Translations under genes and position numbers: made by a program
Notes under the pieces: generated by a model
Databases searched by the model: none
What the model saw: the letters and a program-made list of their open reading frames with translations, nothing else
Told to the model about the DNA's origin: nothing
Shown here: positions 11,183-22,460 of the stretch, one piece after another
Layout: every line of letters starts with the position of its first letter
Position numbering within the stretch: the stretch's first letter is position 1
NCBI GenBank assembly: GCA_963971425.1
Contig: OZ020525.1
Location: forward strand, 10,608,187-10,672,186
DNA from: Bryoerythrophyllum caledonicum
Taxonomy: Eukaryota; Streptophyta; Bryopsida; Pottiales; Pottiaceae
Length of the DNA stretch: 64,000 bases
Reading direction: 5' to 3'

Positions 11183-13186
11183 TTATTGTACATCTTCAGA
11201 CGCCTTAGATGCCTTTGACATCCTTGTTGTCCTTGTTGATGCCTTCATTGCCGTTTTTGCCTTTATTGCAGCTGTTGCATTTTTCTTCTCTTTTTGAGTT
11301 GTTTCCAATATTGCTGCAACCTCAAGGGCATCCAATATGTGATTTGCATCCTCTTCAAGCACAGTAGCAGAATGCTTCATTTTCAATCCTTCTTTCTCCT
11401 CTTTCTCATCTGCAGAACAAAATGCAACTAGACAATCTAAGTACCAAGCTTTATTTTGTAAATGAGCAAGAGTCCACTTCTGTTGTTGCACTAGAGTGTA
11501 GATACATAATTTTGATGCCTTATCTGTCCAAGATGATAAAAATGGAGGTAGAGCTTGTGAAAGGATGGTGCGTTTTGGCAACAACTCCCTCCATATGTAT
11601 CTACATGGAATTAATCAATAAAATATAAGACCTTAATTAATAGTAGAACCATATGAATTCAAACAAATGAGTTAATTGACCTATCTGAAGAGAACTCGTT
11701 TAATGGCTACAATATTAGTAGCCATATCCACAAGTTTGGTTAATTTCGTGAAAGAGGTCTCTGATTTGAAAAAAAGAATAAAAGCTTTCTCCCAAAGAGC
11801 AATTCTCCAACGCTCTACATATTCACCAATCTTTAAAATCTCGGGCGATGCTTCCCAATCAATGGGACCAAGATCTGGCGCCATATTCTCATGCTCATGC
11901 ACCACAACATCCTCTAACTGCAAGATCATAACGAAAATAAATGTATTTAGTACATCTTGGTATGACAAAAATTATCGATACAAAAACCATATAATCTTTG
12001 AAGTTCAATGAACCAAAAATCAATAACTTAACTCATCTAAGCCCAAAATGTGGCATGATTGATCAAAAATTGTTTCTTTCACAACACCAATTGGAAATCG
12101 TAAAGATTTATGAGTCAAATTAGATGAGTTCCATCATTTGAGCCAGTGGCCTTTAAATTCTGCTTCAATTGTTCAGGTTGCAACTTTTTGCAATTTTTCA
12201 AGTGTCATGTCCGGCTTTGGAATGTTGTTTCAATGATTAGTGATCTAAGAAACAAAAGAATCAAACACCAATCATAAGATAACAATTTAGAAACAAGAAT
12301 AACTTGAAAATTGCATATTGATAAAAAATTCAATACTTCATAAAAGAATTTGAATCCATTCTTTGGATCAGCCACTGCCAATATCTTCTCAAATTCTTGG
12401 CTTCTAATGCTTTTGATAGATGCCTTTGCAGCCTTGTCCATTGCCTCTTTAACCCCTTTCGGAGTTTGCTCCTCAATAGGAGTGTGTGTTTTGGAACAAT
12501 CAATGTGAACATTGATGAGGCTTGTCGTGAATATTATCGATAGAAGTTGGATTCATATCGGTCGCCCAAATAGTTTTTCTCAATATATCTCCACTAGGCT
12601 GTGAACCGATGATTGCCGTCCCAAATATATAGCATCTTACCTTGAAGACTCTAGAGTTCAGGGTCATCTTGAACTTCTTCATCAAATTTATTGCTTGCGG
12701 CTTTCCATTGAGTACTCCATGTAGAAGAAGTTATAGGAGAGACTTCACTGGTGTGGCCAACATTTTTATAGATGAATACATACAATGGACGGTCTCCCAA
12801 ATGGTAGCCATAGAAGAACTCGGCTTCTAACTTCTTCACATCTTGCTCAAGTATAAGTCTTACCAGTGGAAGTGGAATCACCCGACAGGGTGAAAGAAAC
12901 ACTCTAGAATGGGACAGATGGACTTGAAGGCTTGAAAGAAATCCAAAAGAATCGAGTTTCTGTTGCTTACTCACTTGAATTTCACAGGCCTGCAAATCCC
13001 CAATATCCTTGGGAAATTCGACCTCCTGTGTATCTTTGCCTCCTCAATGTCTCTTCTCTCCTTCACTTTTTTAGGCTCCTTGTTCACGAGCGTGTCCAAG
13101 TTTGTCTCCTCTTCCATATCATTGACCTCCGTTATGTGAGTAACCACCTCCACGTCTTCAGCCACCTCCATGTCTACAAAAGACAC
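11183..13186 (-). pseudogene. Decayed multi-exon gene with a WDGNHR motif, unknown function
   Basis: Reading down the minus strand, coding-like pieces appear at about 13186-12971, 12995-12651 (LEAEFFYGYHLGDRPLYVF), about 12620-12500 (YIWDGNHRF), 12441-12205 (AMDKAAKASIKSIRSQEFEK in part), 11968-11681 (GPIDWEASPEILKIGEYVE) and 11584-11183 (a Lys/Ala/Thr-rich tail). Possible GT-AG borders lie between them, for example a donor just after 12640. WDGNHR followed by a WRYI-like stretch recalls a repetitive, uncharacterised protein family of mosses and lycophytes; the DGNHR signature also resembles ParB-like folds, which is only a suggestion. In-frame stops (for example inside the WDGNHRFTA stretch) indicate decay. 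It may be a passenger of a mobile element. Confidence 0.38.
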
Positions 13187-13601
13187 AGGGCTGAAATTTG
13201 ATAGCCTTTCCTAAAACAAGTATGAACACACAAATCAATTATCAATCTGCACTTTGCAATATATCCATGGAATTGTTCAAGACACCATAAGCATCCAAAA
13301 TTAATCAAAAATTGTATAACTATTAAAGCCTATTAAAGCCTATTAAGAAGTGTTGACAATTGCTGAGAGGGAAGCAAATGGATGGTAATGAGAGGGAAGC
13401 AAATGGAAGCAAAAAAGAACATCTGAGGCACCAAATTTAGTCCCGCCTCTCATGGTCGATGAATGCCCTTTCGAATCCGTCAGAAAAAAAAGCAAAAACC
13501 TGCCCGAACGTACGCCTCTTTACACCTGAACACTATCGGAATCGATAACTGGGCAGAAGTTTGAATGAAATATCGCCAGAGCAAGAGCAAGAGGCTGTGC
13601 A

Positions 13602-14171
13602 ATTCGACAAGTTATCATGATTCACCACAATACCGGGCTTGACAAGGTAATCGACCAACACGGTGTGTACCCAGTGTGCCACAAGCTGGTATACATGACC
13701 CATCGCAAGGTGGATGTTGGGAACTCTAACCAGGTGATGGATAAAGAGCTTGGCACTCTCCTTGTAAGGAAAAAGTAGAATAGGTTAATAATACAAAGAT
13801 ACTACTTCAACTACCGCTTCTGAACTCATTCCACAGGGTATCACCAGTAGCACAAAAGTATCTGAACGCATTGTAGTTTTCAAGATTTGTATCACAACGT
13901 CATTGAATATAAAAACTCCACTTTGGAATAGAATTCTGTCCAGTCTCTCCAAAATCACAGGGCTAGGTCTCTACCAATTTGCCTGGTGCCTCTTTCCCAT
14001 TCTTAAACACAGGTTCAAATATTGCGTTAATACTCCGCTTCAGGAACATCTTACTGCGAAATTTTTCAGAATCGGGACGCAATAACAACACGAGCAGACT
14101 CAATCTCCAGGTGCATCCATGCGGTAGCCGTGGGATTCGACAAGTTATCATGATTCACCACAATACCGGGC
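13602..14171. repeat. Pair of 37-bp perfect direct repeats, 533 bp apart
   Basis: The sequence starting ATTCGACAAGTTATCATGAT occurs at 13602-13638 and again at 14135-14171 with no mismatch. The DNA between has no supported gene. The two copies could be edges of a small insertion or a local duplication. Confidence 0.85.
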
Positions 14172-14617
14172 AAGCCCGCATCGGCATTTTATCTAATAAA
14201 TACGCCCCTTCCTGGCGAGCCAAGTCGGGAGTCTGTGCACGTATTAGCTATGATGATACTGGGAGATCAAAAGAGTTTAACCTTTGTCTGTGTTTGATTT
14301 TGTGCGCAGTTAGTATATACTCACATATTCACGTACATGCCACCAACAAAGTACGTGAGGACGCAGGAGGATGGCGGATATGGGAGTTTACAGCCAGCCA
14401 GGTGATCAATTTCCTTCAAGCTGAAGTGATCCAGGAGTCGTTATTTCTATCATCATAGACGTTTGCAAAGGATGCATATTCATGACTTCACAGCCTGAAA
14501 TCACAACATGATCAGCGATGAACCTTACATGAACTTACTCTTCAGGCACTCCTAAGAAGTCAGTCAAGCAGTTAACATGAACATCATCATAAATAATAAT
14601 AAAATCTGACATCAGTA
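14172..14617. other. Intergenic DNA, no gene supported
   Basis: An open plus-strand frame crosses this stretch (13979-14458) but its composition is not protein-like and I recognise nothing in it. Confidence 0.4.
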
Positions 14618-14732
14618 GTTGCAGGTTTTCCAAAACGAGAGTCTCCAACTCCTAGTTTTTTTTAACTCCGAGTTGGAGGAGTTGAATTTCACAGACTCGT
14701 TTTGGAGACTCTCGTTTTGGAAAACCTGCAAC
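14618..14732. repeat. Foldback element with perfect 31-bp arms
   Basis: The arm at 14618-14648 is the exact reverse complement of 14702-14732. Inside, AACTCC and GGAGTT form a second, smaller inverted repeat, so the whole segment could fold into a long hairpin. Confidence 0.88.
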
Positions 14733-14749
14733 TCGGCACGTACCTAGCT

Positions 14750-14965
14750 ACTCGTTTTGACTCTGCCTGCAACTCCGCACCGAGTTACTCGTTTTGATTC
14801 TATCTGCAACTCCGCACCGAGCTACTCGTTTTGGAAAACATGCAACTTGATTTGGAAAACGTGCAAATCTCTGTCATTCACGTGCAAATCTCTGTCAATA
14901 ACGTGCAAATCTCTGTCATTAACGTGCAAATCTCTGTCATAAACGTGCAAACGTACTGTCATTGA
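14750..14965 (+). repeat. Two adjoining tandem arrays (37 bp x3, then 21 bp x5)
   Basis: ACTCGTTTTG recurs at 14750, 14787 and 14824 (37-bp period, each unit with CTGCAACTCCGCACCGAG). GTGCAAATCTCTGTCA then recurs at 14861, 14882, 14903 and 14924, with a truncated fifth copy at 14945 (exact 21-bp period). Both arrays reuse words from the foldback arms (ACTCGTTTTGGAAAAC, TGCAAC), so they probably grew out of it. Confidence 0.88.
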
Positions 14966-14970
14966 ACGGT

Positions 14971-15011
14971 ATATTCGGAGGTGCAACTCGTTATGAAAAT
15001 CCTCCGAATAT
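14971..15011. repeat. 11-bp inverted repeat closing the repeat block
   Basis: ATATTCGGAGG (14971-14981) pairs with CCTCCGAATAT (15001-15011), separated by 19 bases that again contain GTGCAACTCG. Confidence 0.75.
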
Positions 15012-15094
15012 TCCTAGTGCACCTCTCCCGCTCATCTGTCATTACAGTTCACGTGTGCCCAGTTGATCAAGCCAGGTGATCACGTAGGGAGAAA

Positions 15095-15107
15095 ATTGAA
15101 GATGATT
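15095..15107. repeat. Left target-site duplication of the LINE
   Basis: ATTGAAGATGATT lies directly before the T-run that is the LINE poly(A) tail on the other strand. The same 13 bp recur at 22448-22460. Confidence 0.9.
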
Positions 15108-15348
15108 TTTTTTTTTTTTGAAACAAAACAAACAAGGTTTGATTGCAAAAAAGTCACAAGTAGAGACAGACGTGCCAGTTCCGGCAACGCCAAGGACTCA
15201 AGACCCCGAACTAGACATGAAACTCTTTGACCCAGACAATGTGGTCGCCTTGAACGCTACACAACAACTCATGACAACCCCAAGTGGAGTCGAAAAGGTT
15301 TGCCGCCTTGTTCCTGCTAGCCTCCGTGTTGGCAGTCTGAATTTTGCC

Positions 15349-18300
15349 CTAGGCAATCCTGCCGTAGTCCGTGAGGCCTTGCCAAATGACATTTTCGATC
15401 TTGTAATGATTCCACCTACACTGGTTAAACACCCAGTCATTTCTGGCAAGCCAGAGAGTCCAGAGAGTGATCCCTCTAAGAAAGAGCCAGATTCTACTGA
15501 AGGTCCCAAATTTACGAGCGGGCCGACTTCCAAAGAGAGCCTGCTTGAGGTTAGCCTTGCTCCATTGGGAGTGAGTGGACTTGCTAAGCCGTCTAAGGAT
15601 CTCGTTCACATAGTCCCATGTGCTTCTGGCTTGGCTACAGTTCCAGAATCTATGCAAGATGCTCTCTTGGTCTCCCGTGCTACACACAGTACAGCTGTCA
15701 TCGATGTGAGGAGAAGCGCGTTTCCTCCATTGATTCACAACAATTGCCTTTTGCCACAATTGCCAAATGAGGCCAGCTTCTTTTCCGCTACGATCTTTAT
15801 CCCACACATTACGCCATCTAAGTTTGAAGTTGTGAGGAAGGATTTGACTCCATTTCTTTTGGACAACATTCGGAGGTGGGCGGCGAGCACGAAGTAACAT
15901 CCTACCATGTTTGGTGGAGTAGTTCAAAAAGGGGATTGGCTTTTTCTTATCAGGCCAAATGATGCAGCCCGGATCCCACTTGAGAGAGCTGGTTTTGCCA
16001 TAGTAGAGGAGAATTCCTTTCTCCTGCTTCTCTTTCTTGAAATGGACCACTCTCACCCGTTCGAGTTTTCCCCAAGCAATGAGAGTACTATTATCCACGG
16101 ACGTGGATCTTTTAAGGAGAATATTGGCCTTTCCAGCAACAGGGTAGAGGCCATCACTATCAGAGATTTGCCAAGGTCCGGTTTTCCCAAATTTGCCTTT
16201 CCCCCAGAGAGATTGCCCAGAGAAAACCCAAGTAAGCAAAATATCATTGTTGAGTTCAAATACGCCTAGCCACTCACTTTGTTTTGGAGGATGGTTACGG
16301 ATTTGGAGCTAGTACCTTCCCACCGGGTTAAGTCGTTGTAGAATCTCATCCCAAACTACAAATTTTGTTTCTCTCAGACCAAACTTTTCTGCTGCTTCCT
16401 GAGCACCGATAAACCGGTTCTCTTCTTGAACCCAAATGTCTCTAGTGTAGACCAAGCCGTTCCTAGCAAGGGATGCCTTCCGTTGTTTTGGGAGGTGGAC
16501 TCCTTCGGTTAGTGCACCTCTAGCGGTCCAAAGTGGAGAACTGAGCCATTCGTCAAAAGAGTCAGGTGGATTGATGGTTACTTCTTTGACAAGACTACGC
16601 CATGATCGTTTAACCTTATTCCAAAGCTTAGACCCACCTGGACTTTGGAAACCTTTGTTTGTAAACCACCAAAGATTTGGTGGCCACTTCGGGCCTGGTT
16701 CGGGTTGGCATTGCTCGAGTCTATATCGAATTAAGGATGTAAAATTTGATTGGCTAGGCATACAGGCTGCAATTATCCATTTGCACATAAGGGCAGTCAT
16801 AGCTTCCATGGGGTCTACCACACCAAGGCCTCCCATGGCTTTCCTTTGACATATTGAGCTCCATGCCACTCTGGCTCTGGAGGGTTGGGGAGTGCCCGCC
16901 CACATATAGTTCCTAATCTTTGCGGTGACTTTCTTCACCCCACTGTTGCTTCCTCCCCATATTGCAAGGTAGAACAAAGTTGTAGAGATAAGAATACTGT
17001 TTCCAATGATAACTCTTGCCGTGCTGTTTGCTCTGACTGTCGTCCAGAAGTCTAATTTCTTGTCAATTTTATCATGAAGAAAAAGGTCTATATTTCTTGT
17101 TGTGAGATTAAGTCCAAAAGCCGTACCTAAAAGCTTGGCAATTTCACCCTCTTCTGCCCATTTGAAACTTAGCCTTTGAGTCCATGGAGGTCGCGGTTGC
17201 CCATTCTGGCCCCAGTAATATGCTGCCGACTTGTCTCTGTTCATCACTAAGCCTGAGGCTTCTCCAAATTTCTCTAGGGTCTCAATCACATTACCTACAA
17301 TTTCTTCCTCTGCTAAGACCGTTAGCGAGGTATCATCAGCATATTGCAGGAGAACCTGTGGCTCCTTTGCTCCTGGTAGGTTTATCCCTTTGATCCTCCC
17401 TCTGTTCACATCTCTTTTAATGCAACTGTTAAGGATTTCTCCTACTATGAGAAAAAGATAAGGCGCCAAAGGACATCCCTGTCGAACTCCTTGTTCTATG
17501 GAGAAGGCTTCCGTTACTCTTCCATTTATGCTAACTCTAGCTTTAGCACCTCTGAAGAGTAAGGTTACCATATCGATGAATTCTTTTGGGAAATCCATGG
17601 TTTCTAGGGCACGAAAAAGGAAGTTGAGGTCAACCCGGTCGTAGGCTTTAGAAAAGTCTAGTTTTAAGAAGAGTAGAGGTTGGTTGGATAGTTTGGCATG
17701 GTGGATGGTTTCATGTGTTAGGAAGATGTTGTCCAAAATATATCTCATGGGCAGAAAAGCTGACTGGTCAGAGATTATCAGGTCCATCAAGATTGGCTGT
17801 AATCTTATTTGGAGTGCTTTGGCGTAGATTTTATATGCCACGTTGAGTAAGGTGATGGGTCGCCAATTGTTAAGGCTTCCTCGGTTTCCTCCTTTGTGAA
17901 TCAGTGCAATTAAACCTTCTGTGACCCCATTGTGGAAGCTACCTCTTACCAGTGCTTCCTTCACCATCACTAAGTAGTCGGCTCCAATTGTGGACCAGAG
18001 TTTTTTGTAAAACTCCGTAGCTATGCCATCTGGTCCTGGAGATTTACCTGAGGCCAATTGATTAACCGCAGACGAGAGTTCACTAAGGGTAAGCTCTACC
18101 TTTAAAATCTCTTGCATTTGACTTGAGAGTTTAGATATAGGGCCTATTAGAGAGGCTTGTTGTGCTCCTTCACGGCTTCTTGACCTTGTCCTACATGAGT
18201 AAAGGTCTGAGTAAAAATTGAAGCTAACACCCTCTAAAGCTGGTTGGCTAGTGTGAATACCACCATACTCATCTTCTAGTTCTATGATATTGCTTTGGGT

Positions 18301-19473
18301 TTCTCGCTGTCTATAGGCTTGAAAGAACTCTTTTGTAGGCTTGTCTCCTATCTTTCTCCATTTTGTTCTCCCCCTGATATGCTGCCCAGCTAGCTTCCAG
18401 TCCTCGCACTTGATTAGCATTTCCTTAGCTCTGGTCTCTCTGTTTTGAGCATCTACGTCATTTGGATTTGCCTGGAGGAGAGCTCTTTTCTTTTCTAAGT
18501 TACTTCTAGCATCCTCTTCCTTGAACCTTCTCTCTTTGGCTTTCCTTTTGCAGAAATTTTTGTATCATTTAATTACTCTCCTAAGTTTTCCAAAAAACTT
18601 TAGAGTAGGGGGACAATTTAACCATCTCTCTTTTAGTTCTTGGACCACTCCTGCATCATTGAGGTAGAAGGTGTTCATCTTATACTTTGCCCCTTTTGGT
18701 CGTGCTTCCTCTAGTTCCACCAATAAGTATACTGGAAGATGATCTGAGTGGCTCCCATCCCCGAAGATCTTGTAAGATTTGATATGAGCCTTGGATTCGC
18801 CAATAGGGGAGGGGAAGACATAAAATCTATCCAACCTCTCTAGTACCCTTTCTGTGCCCACCCGGTGATTATCCCATGTAAATAATAATTGTTGGTTGTA
18901 GTCAAAATAATCTTGCACACTGAGAAAATCTTTAAAAAGGCTAAAGTCATACCTTTCTCTAGATGAAATGATCATGTCTGTTGCGGAGCATTTATCCCTA
19001 TTATTTTCCACAAAGTTCCAGTCTCCCCCCAAAATCCAGTTGTAGTTGGGATTTAGAGTTTCCATGAGCTCTATCCATAGAAGTCCTCTCTGAGAAGGGG
19101 AATGCAAGGCGTAGATGTTTAATATGCCTAGGTCTCTTCCCGGGTTTCCCTTTAGTATAATCCATTGGGCTGAGTGTCCCCTCGAATATCCTTGGTCGAT
19201 AATAAGATGTTTGATCTTGGGGGAGACTAACATACTTAATCCCCCACATCCTGCATTGGTTTGATTTGCCTCTAATGCCTCGCAATGAAAAGCGTGGGCT
19301 TGTCTCCATAGGATGCTGTCTATGGAGTCAAGACCTTGACCCCTAAGCTTGTGCTCTTGGATACATAGAATATCTAAAGTGTTCGCAAATGGCTTTAAAT
19401 AATTCCTAACTCTAGCTACATTTCCAGGATTATTCAAACCCTGTACATTGTGAGATAGAAGTTGTATATTCAT
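15349..19473 (-). pseudogene. LINE ORF2: endonuclease, reverse transcriptase, zinc-binding domain
   Basis: One continuous frame of 1375 codons from ATG at 19473. An APE-type endonuclease comes first: SHNVQG, IQEHK, GGDWN near the middle, and GDGSHSDHLP (19473 to about 18720). The reverse transcriptase follows, with GPDGIATEFYKKLW, LDFSKAYDRV, RQGCPLAPYLF and the catalytic YADD at about 17343-17332. A C-terminal zf-RVT-type domain (LRWRNVW, then CTVCSTGDQESILHRFWNC) ends near 15349. Two in-frame stops interrupt it: TGA at 18564-18562, where Trp is expected in IK-x-YKNF, and TAG at 16311-16309, where Gln is likely in GRY-x-LQIRN. No frameshift is needed between the three open stretches. ORF2 would make single-strand nicks and copy the element RNA at the target. 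Confidence 0.9.
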
Positions 19474-21565
19474 GCTTGGGATAAGGAGGATTGGGAGCTA
19501 GGAGTATTGAGAGACTCACAAATTTGGAGTTTCCTGGCGCTAGTTTTGTTGATAATCCTGTTTTTGGAAATGCCAGCCTGTGCCTTGAGTGCCTCCTTGT
19601 TCCTTCTTCCATCAATAGATTTTTGTCTCTTCGTTCGTTGAGCCAAGCTCATAGGCTCCGGTGGAGGGACTTCTTCACTTCTCTGAGCCCTTACTGCCGG
19701 ATTAGGTGTTGCACTCACTCTGTCTGGTGTCCAGTTCAGAGACATGAAGTGAGTTGCCCTCTCCTCTTCGGTCATGTGTGCCCCCTGTATTCCGTCGTCA
19801 TCACTAATCTCCGAAGGGGGGGCATTGATATCTGGGGTTTCCCTCACCCCTCCAGCCCTAGTAGTGCTGATGGGACTACCTAACAACCTAGGGTCGGCTT
19901 CAACGGCCATGTTGGTGACATGGTGTCCGTTTACTGGCTCCTGAACCTCCAGCCCGGCTTCCAAGGCCTGCAGTTCGGGCTCTAGCCGGTCACTCCTTGC
20001 CTCGCTTCTGGTGTCGTCTCCTTCTGTCTCTGGCGGAGTCTCCTATATTTGCGTCTCCCCGAACGTTTCCCCGTCCCTGCATTCGTTTCCTTCGGGGCTA
20101 CACATTTCGGCATCTTCTGCCTCCAGAACCCCGCTTCGATCACCTCCGAGTCTGTACGCCTCGGATTCGCTCGTCTATGTTCTCCCCTGTCCAGCTATAT
20201 CCTCGCCCTCTTCGTTTATGGCGGCGTTTGGCTCGTCGTGATGCCGAACCCCGGTTACCGTGTTCCTCTCCGCTCCAGTTCTTGCTTGCTGATGCGCGCC
20301 GCCCTGTCCAACTGCATCCTCTCCCTCTTCGTTTAGCTCGTCGTGATACAGTAACGGCGTAACCCTGGCCCGGCTGCTAAAGTGTGCCGCTCCGCTCCAG
20401 TTCCTGCTTGCTGATGCACGCCGCCTTCCTCCATCGGCTGATCTTCGTCTTCCTCTATTCACAGTGCATCAAAACGCCCTCGCTGAGATTCCGGCCTTCT
20501 TGTGTCCGTAGGTGCGTCTGTGGACTTCCTCCTCGTCCTTCTTTTCTGTACTTGAAAATCCTCATCATCATTTTCCTGCACCTTTCCTTTCCCCTTTCCC
20601 CCAGTCTGTGGCTCCTGTTCTGTGGTTGCCACTCGGTTTTCTTCCTGTTTTGGGGTCACCTGCTCCTTACCTATGTTTTTGCTCATTCTTGGTATATTTC
20701 TAGGCTTCTGCGGGCAGTCCTTAAGACTGTGGTCTGTTTCCATGCAGTACCTGCATCTGATTGGTAAAAAGTTGTAGCCTATGAGAATTGTGTGACGGGT
20801 ACCTGTATCCTCGTTGGTGACGATAATCGAGGGTTCCCATGCTTCTCCGGAGTCCATCGCAATGCAATATCGGTGATCGGAGCCACCTTTGTCTTCTCCT
20901 AATACCTCTCCAAGCCCTTCCGCAATCTCTCTGGAGACCCCCAGGCAGTCTTCAAGTATGTGTCTCAAGGTGATCCAAGTTGGTAGTTTCATCTTGCTAG
21001 AGATGCCTCCTGAGTTTCCTGCGAGATTAAACTCCTCATTGTATGGGTCGAACCCTGGGATCCAGCGTTGGAAGATGCAGATTCCTTCAATGGTCCTGTG
21101 CGGGGTAAGTAGCAGAAGCTTGCTGATGAGTTCAATGGAATTTGCTTTGATAAGGAAGAAACCCTTACCGAGATGACGACCAAGGTGGAGATTGCCTCCG
21201 ACTTTTTTCTTGAGGGCCTCGCACCATTGTTTCAGGCGGAATTCCGACAGCCTCCCTCCCAGGAAGAACGCTATGGTGCTGAACTACTGCAGAAACTACG
21301 TCTCGTTTTTGATAACTTCTTGGTTGACTTTGATTTCCCTCTTTGTGTCTTTCAGTAGATAACCCGCATAACTTCGTTTATAGCCAGGTGGGAGCTCCTC
21401 TCCAGGTTTAGCCTTGATCAGGTAGAGTCCGCTGATGCTAGTAGTTTGATCATTGAGTACGTGTTGTATGTCTGTTAAAACTGCTACTTGTTGTGCCTGG
21501 CGGCCTGCCTCAACCTCCTCTATCATAGCAGCTGCCTTTCTTAGGACGTCTACATAGGAAGCCAT
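19470..21565 (-). pseudogene. LINE ORF1: RNA-binding protein with CCHC zinc knuckle
   Basis: Starts at MASYVDVLRKAAAMIEEVEA (21565) and reads in one frame to 20459 through a DUF4283-like region (FFLGGRLSEFRLKQWCEALK) and the zinc knuckle CRYCMETDHSLKDC, then a Lys/Arg-rich tail. Two TAG codons (21298-21296 and 21286-21284) interrupt this frame, both where CAG is likely. After 20459 the frame changes. A second open stretch (19964-19470) supplies the probable C-terminus and ends in TGA overlapping the ORF2 start codon. At least one frameshift therefore lies between 20459 and 19964, in a GC-rich repetitive part (20.0-20.46 kb). The protein would coat the LINE RNA. Confidence 0.8.
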
Positions 21566-22447
21566 CTTGCCAGAGATGGTTTATAGAGATGATTAATGCT
21601 CCTCCTTTTTTCTTTTTTTTAGACGTATTTGTGACTAGCCTAAATTCTAGAACACCGGATCCCTGTGCGTGTTGTCCTGATCTGAGTTCCATTTAGGATC
21701 CTCCCACTAATCACCTTCTGTTGTTGAAGGAGTAAGGTCTGATGTCCCCGGCCTTTGACTCTGGAGGAGTAATCATATGGGAGCAACATTCAGGTGCTGG
21801 AGGTGAGAGGGAGCCCGGACGTACCTCAGGGATAGGTTGCCACGGCTCCAGCACCTTGAGCTGTGTGACGCCTCTCGCCCTAGTCTCCGACGTCTCAAGA
21901 TCCTCGAAAATAACGCCTTCAATCGAGTCCACGTCCCCCACCCTTGACTCCTTTTTCTCAAAAATCCCGCACCAGTTCCGCGGAGACCACCAGGTTTCGA
22001 GGCTCCACTTGGTTGTGGGGCTCCACCAGTTGCGAGGCTCCTCCAGTTTCAAAACTCAACTAGGAAAAACAGACCCCACCAGTTGATACCGGACTCTGAC
22101 CTAATCTCCGCCTTCTTATCGAAATCACGCTTACCGAGACTCCCTACCTCGTCAAACTCCTAACAGACTCCTGTGACACCACTACAGGTTAGAATGTGAG
22201 GAGAAAAACCCGTATTAGATCCGATCTCGAGAGTTCCTATTGTTCCTAGATCTGGACAGGTCAAGACAATGTCACTACGTCCTCCTCTCGAAAACACCGG
22301 ATCTGCGTTTGCGCTAAGCGGATCTATAAGCTTAATGTTCTAGATTCTTTGATCTATGTCCATTCGCTCTTGACAGTGATCCACTCCTCCACTCCGTGAA
22401 ATACGGAGCCATCTCGCCATGCTCGTCTAAAACCAATGAAAGTTGTG

Positions 22448-22460
22448 ATTGAAGATGATT
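22448..22460. repeat. Right target-site duplication of the LINE
   Basis: Second copy of ATTGAAGATGATT. It is followed by CTTAA-TGGAAGAC, exactly as in units 2 and 3 at the empty site. Confidence 0.9.

Larger units (their letters stand above)
15108..22447 (-). mobile_element. Near-complete L1-type LINE (plant L1 clade)
   Basis: A 7.34-kb non-LTR retrotransposon on the minus strand. Its 5' end lies at about 22447, followed by a ~0.9-kb leader, ORF1 (from 21565), ORF2 (from 19473), a short 3' region and a poly(A) tail read as a T-run at 15106-15119. It is flanked by a 13-bp target-site duplication, as expected for target-primed reverse transcription. The empty site is visible in the paralogous units at 36036-36048 and 42276-42288. 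ORF1 and ORF2 overlap at ATGA (19473-19470). Only a few in-frame stops and at least one frame change interrupt the ORFs, so the insertion is fairly recent but no longer autonomous. Confidence 0.93.

Noticed and set aside
13979-14458. 159-codon plus-strand gene
   Set aside because: No homology, atypical composition, and it overlaps the 37-bp repeat; treated as chance.
19997-20462. Independent plus-strand genes in the GC-rich part of the LINE
   Set aside because: The stretch lies between the two parts of LINE ORF1, and the plus frames have no recognisable features.
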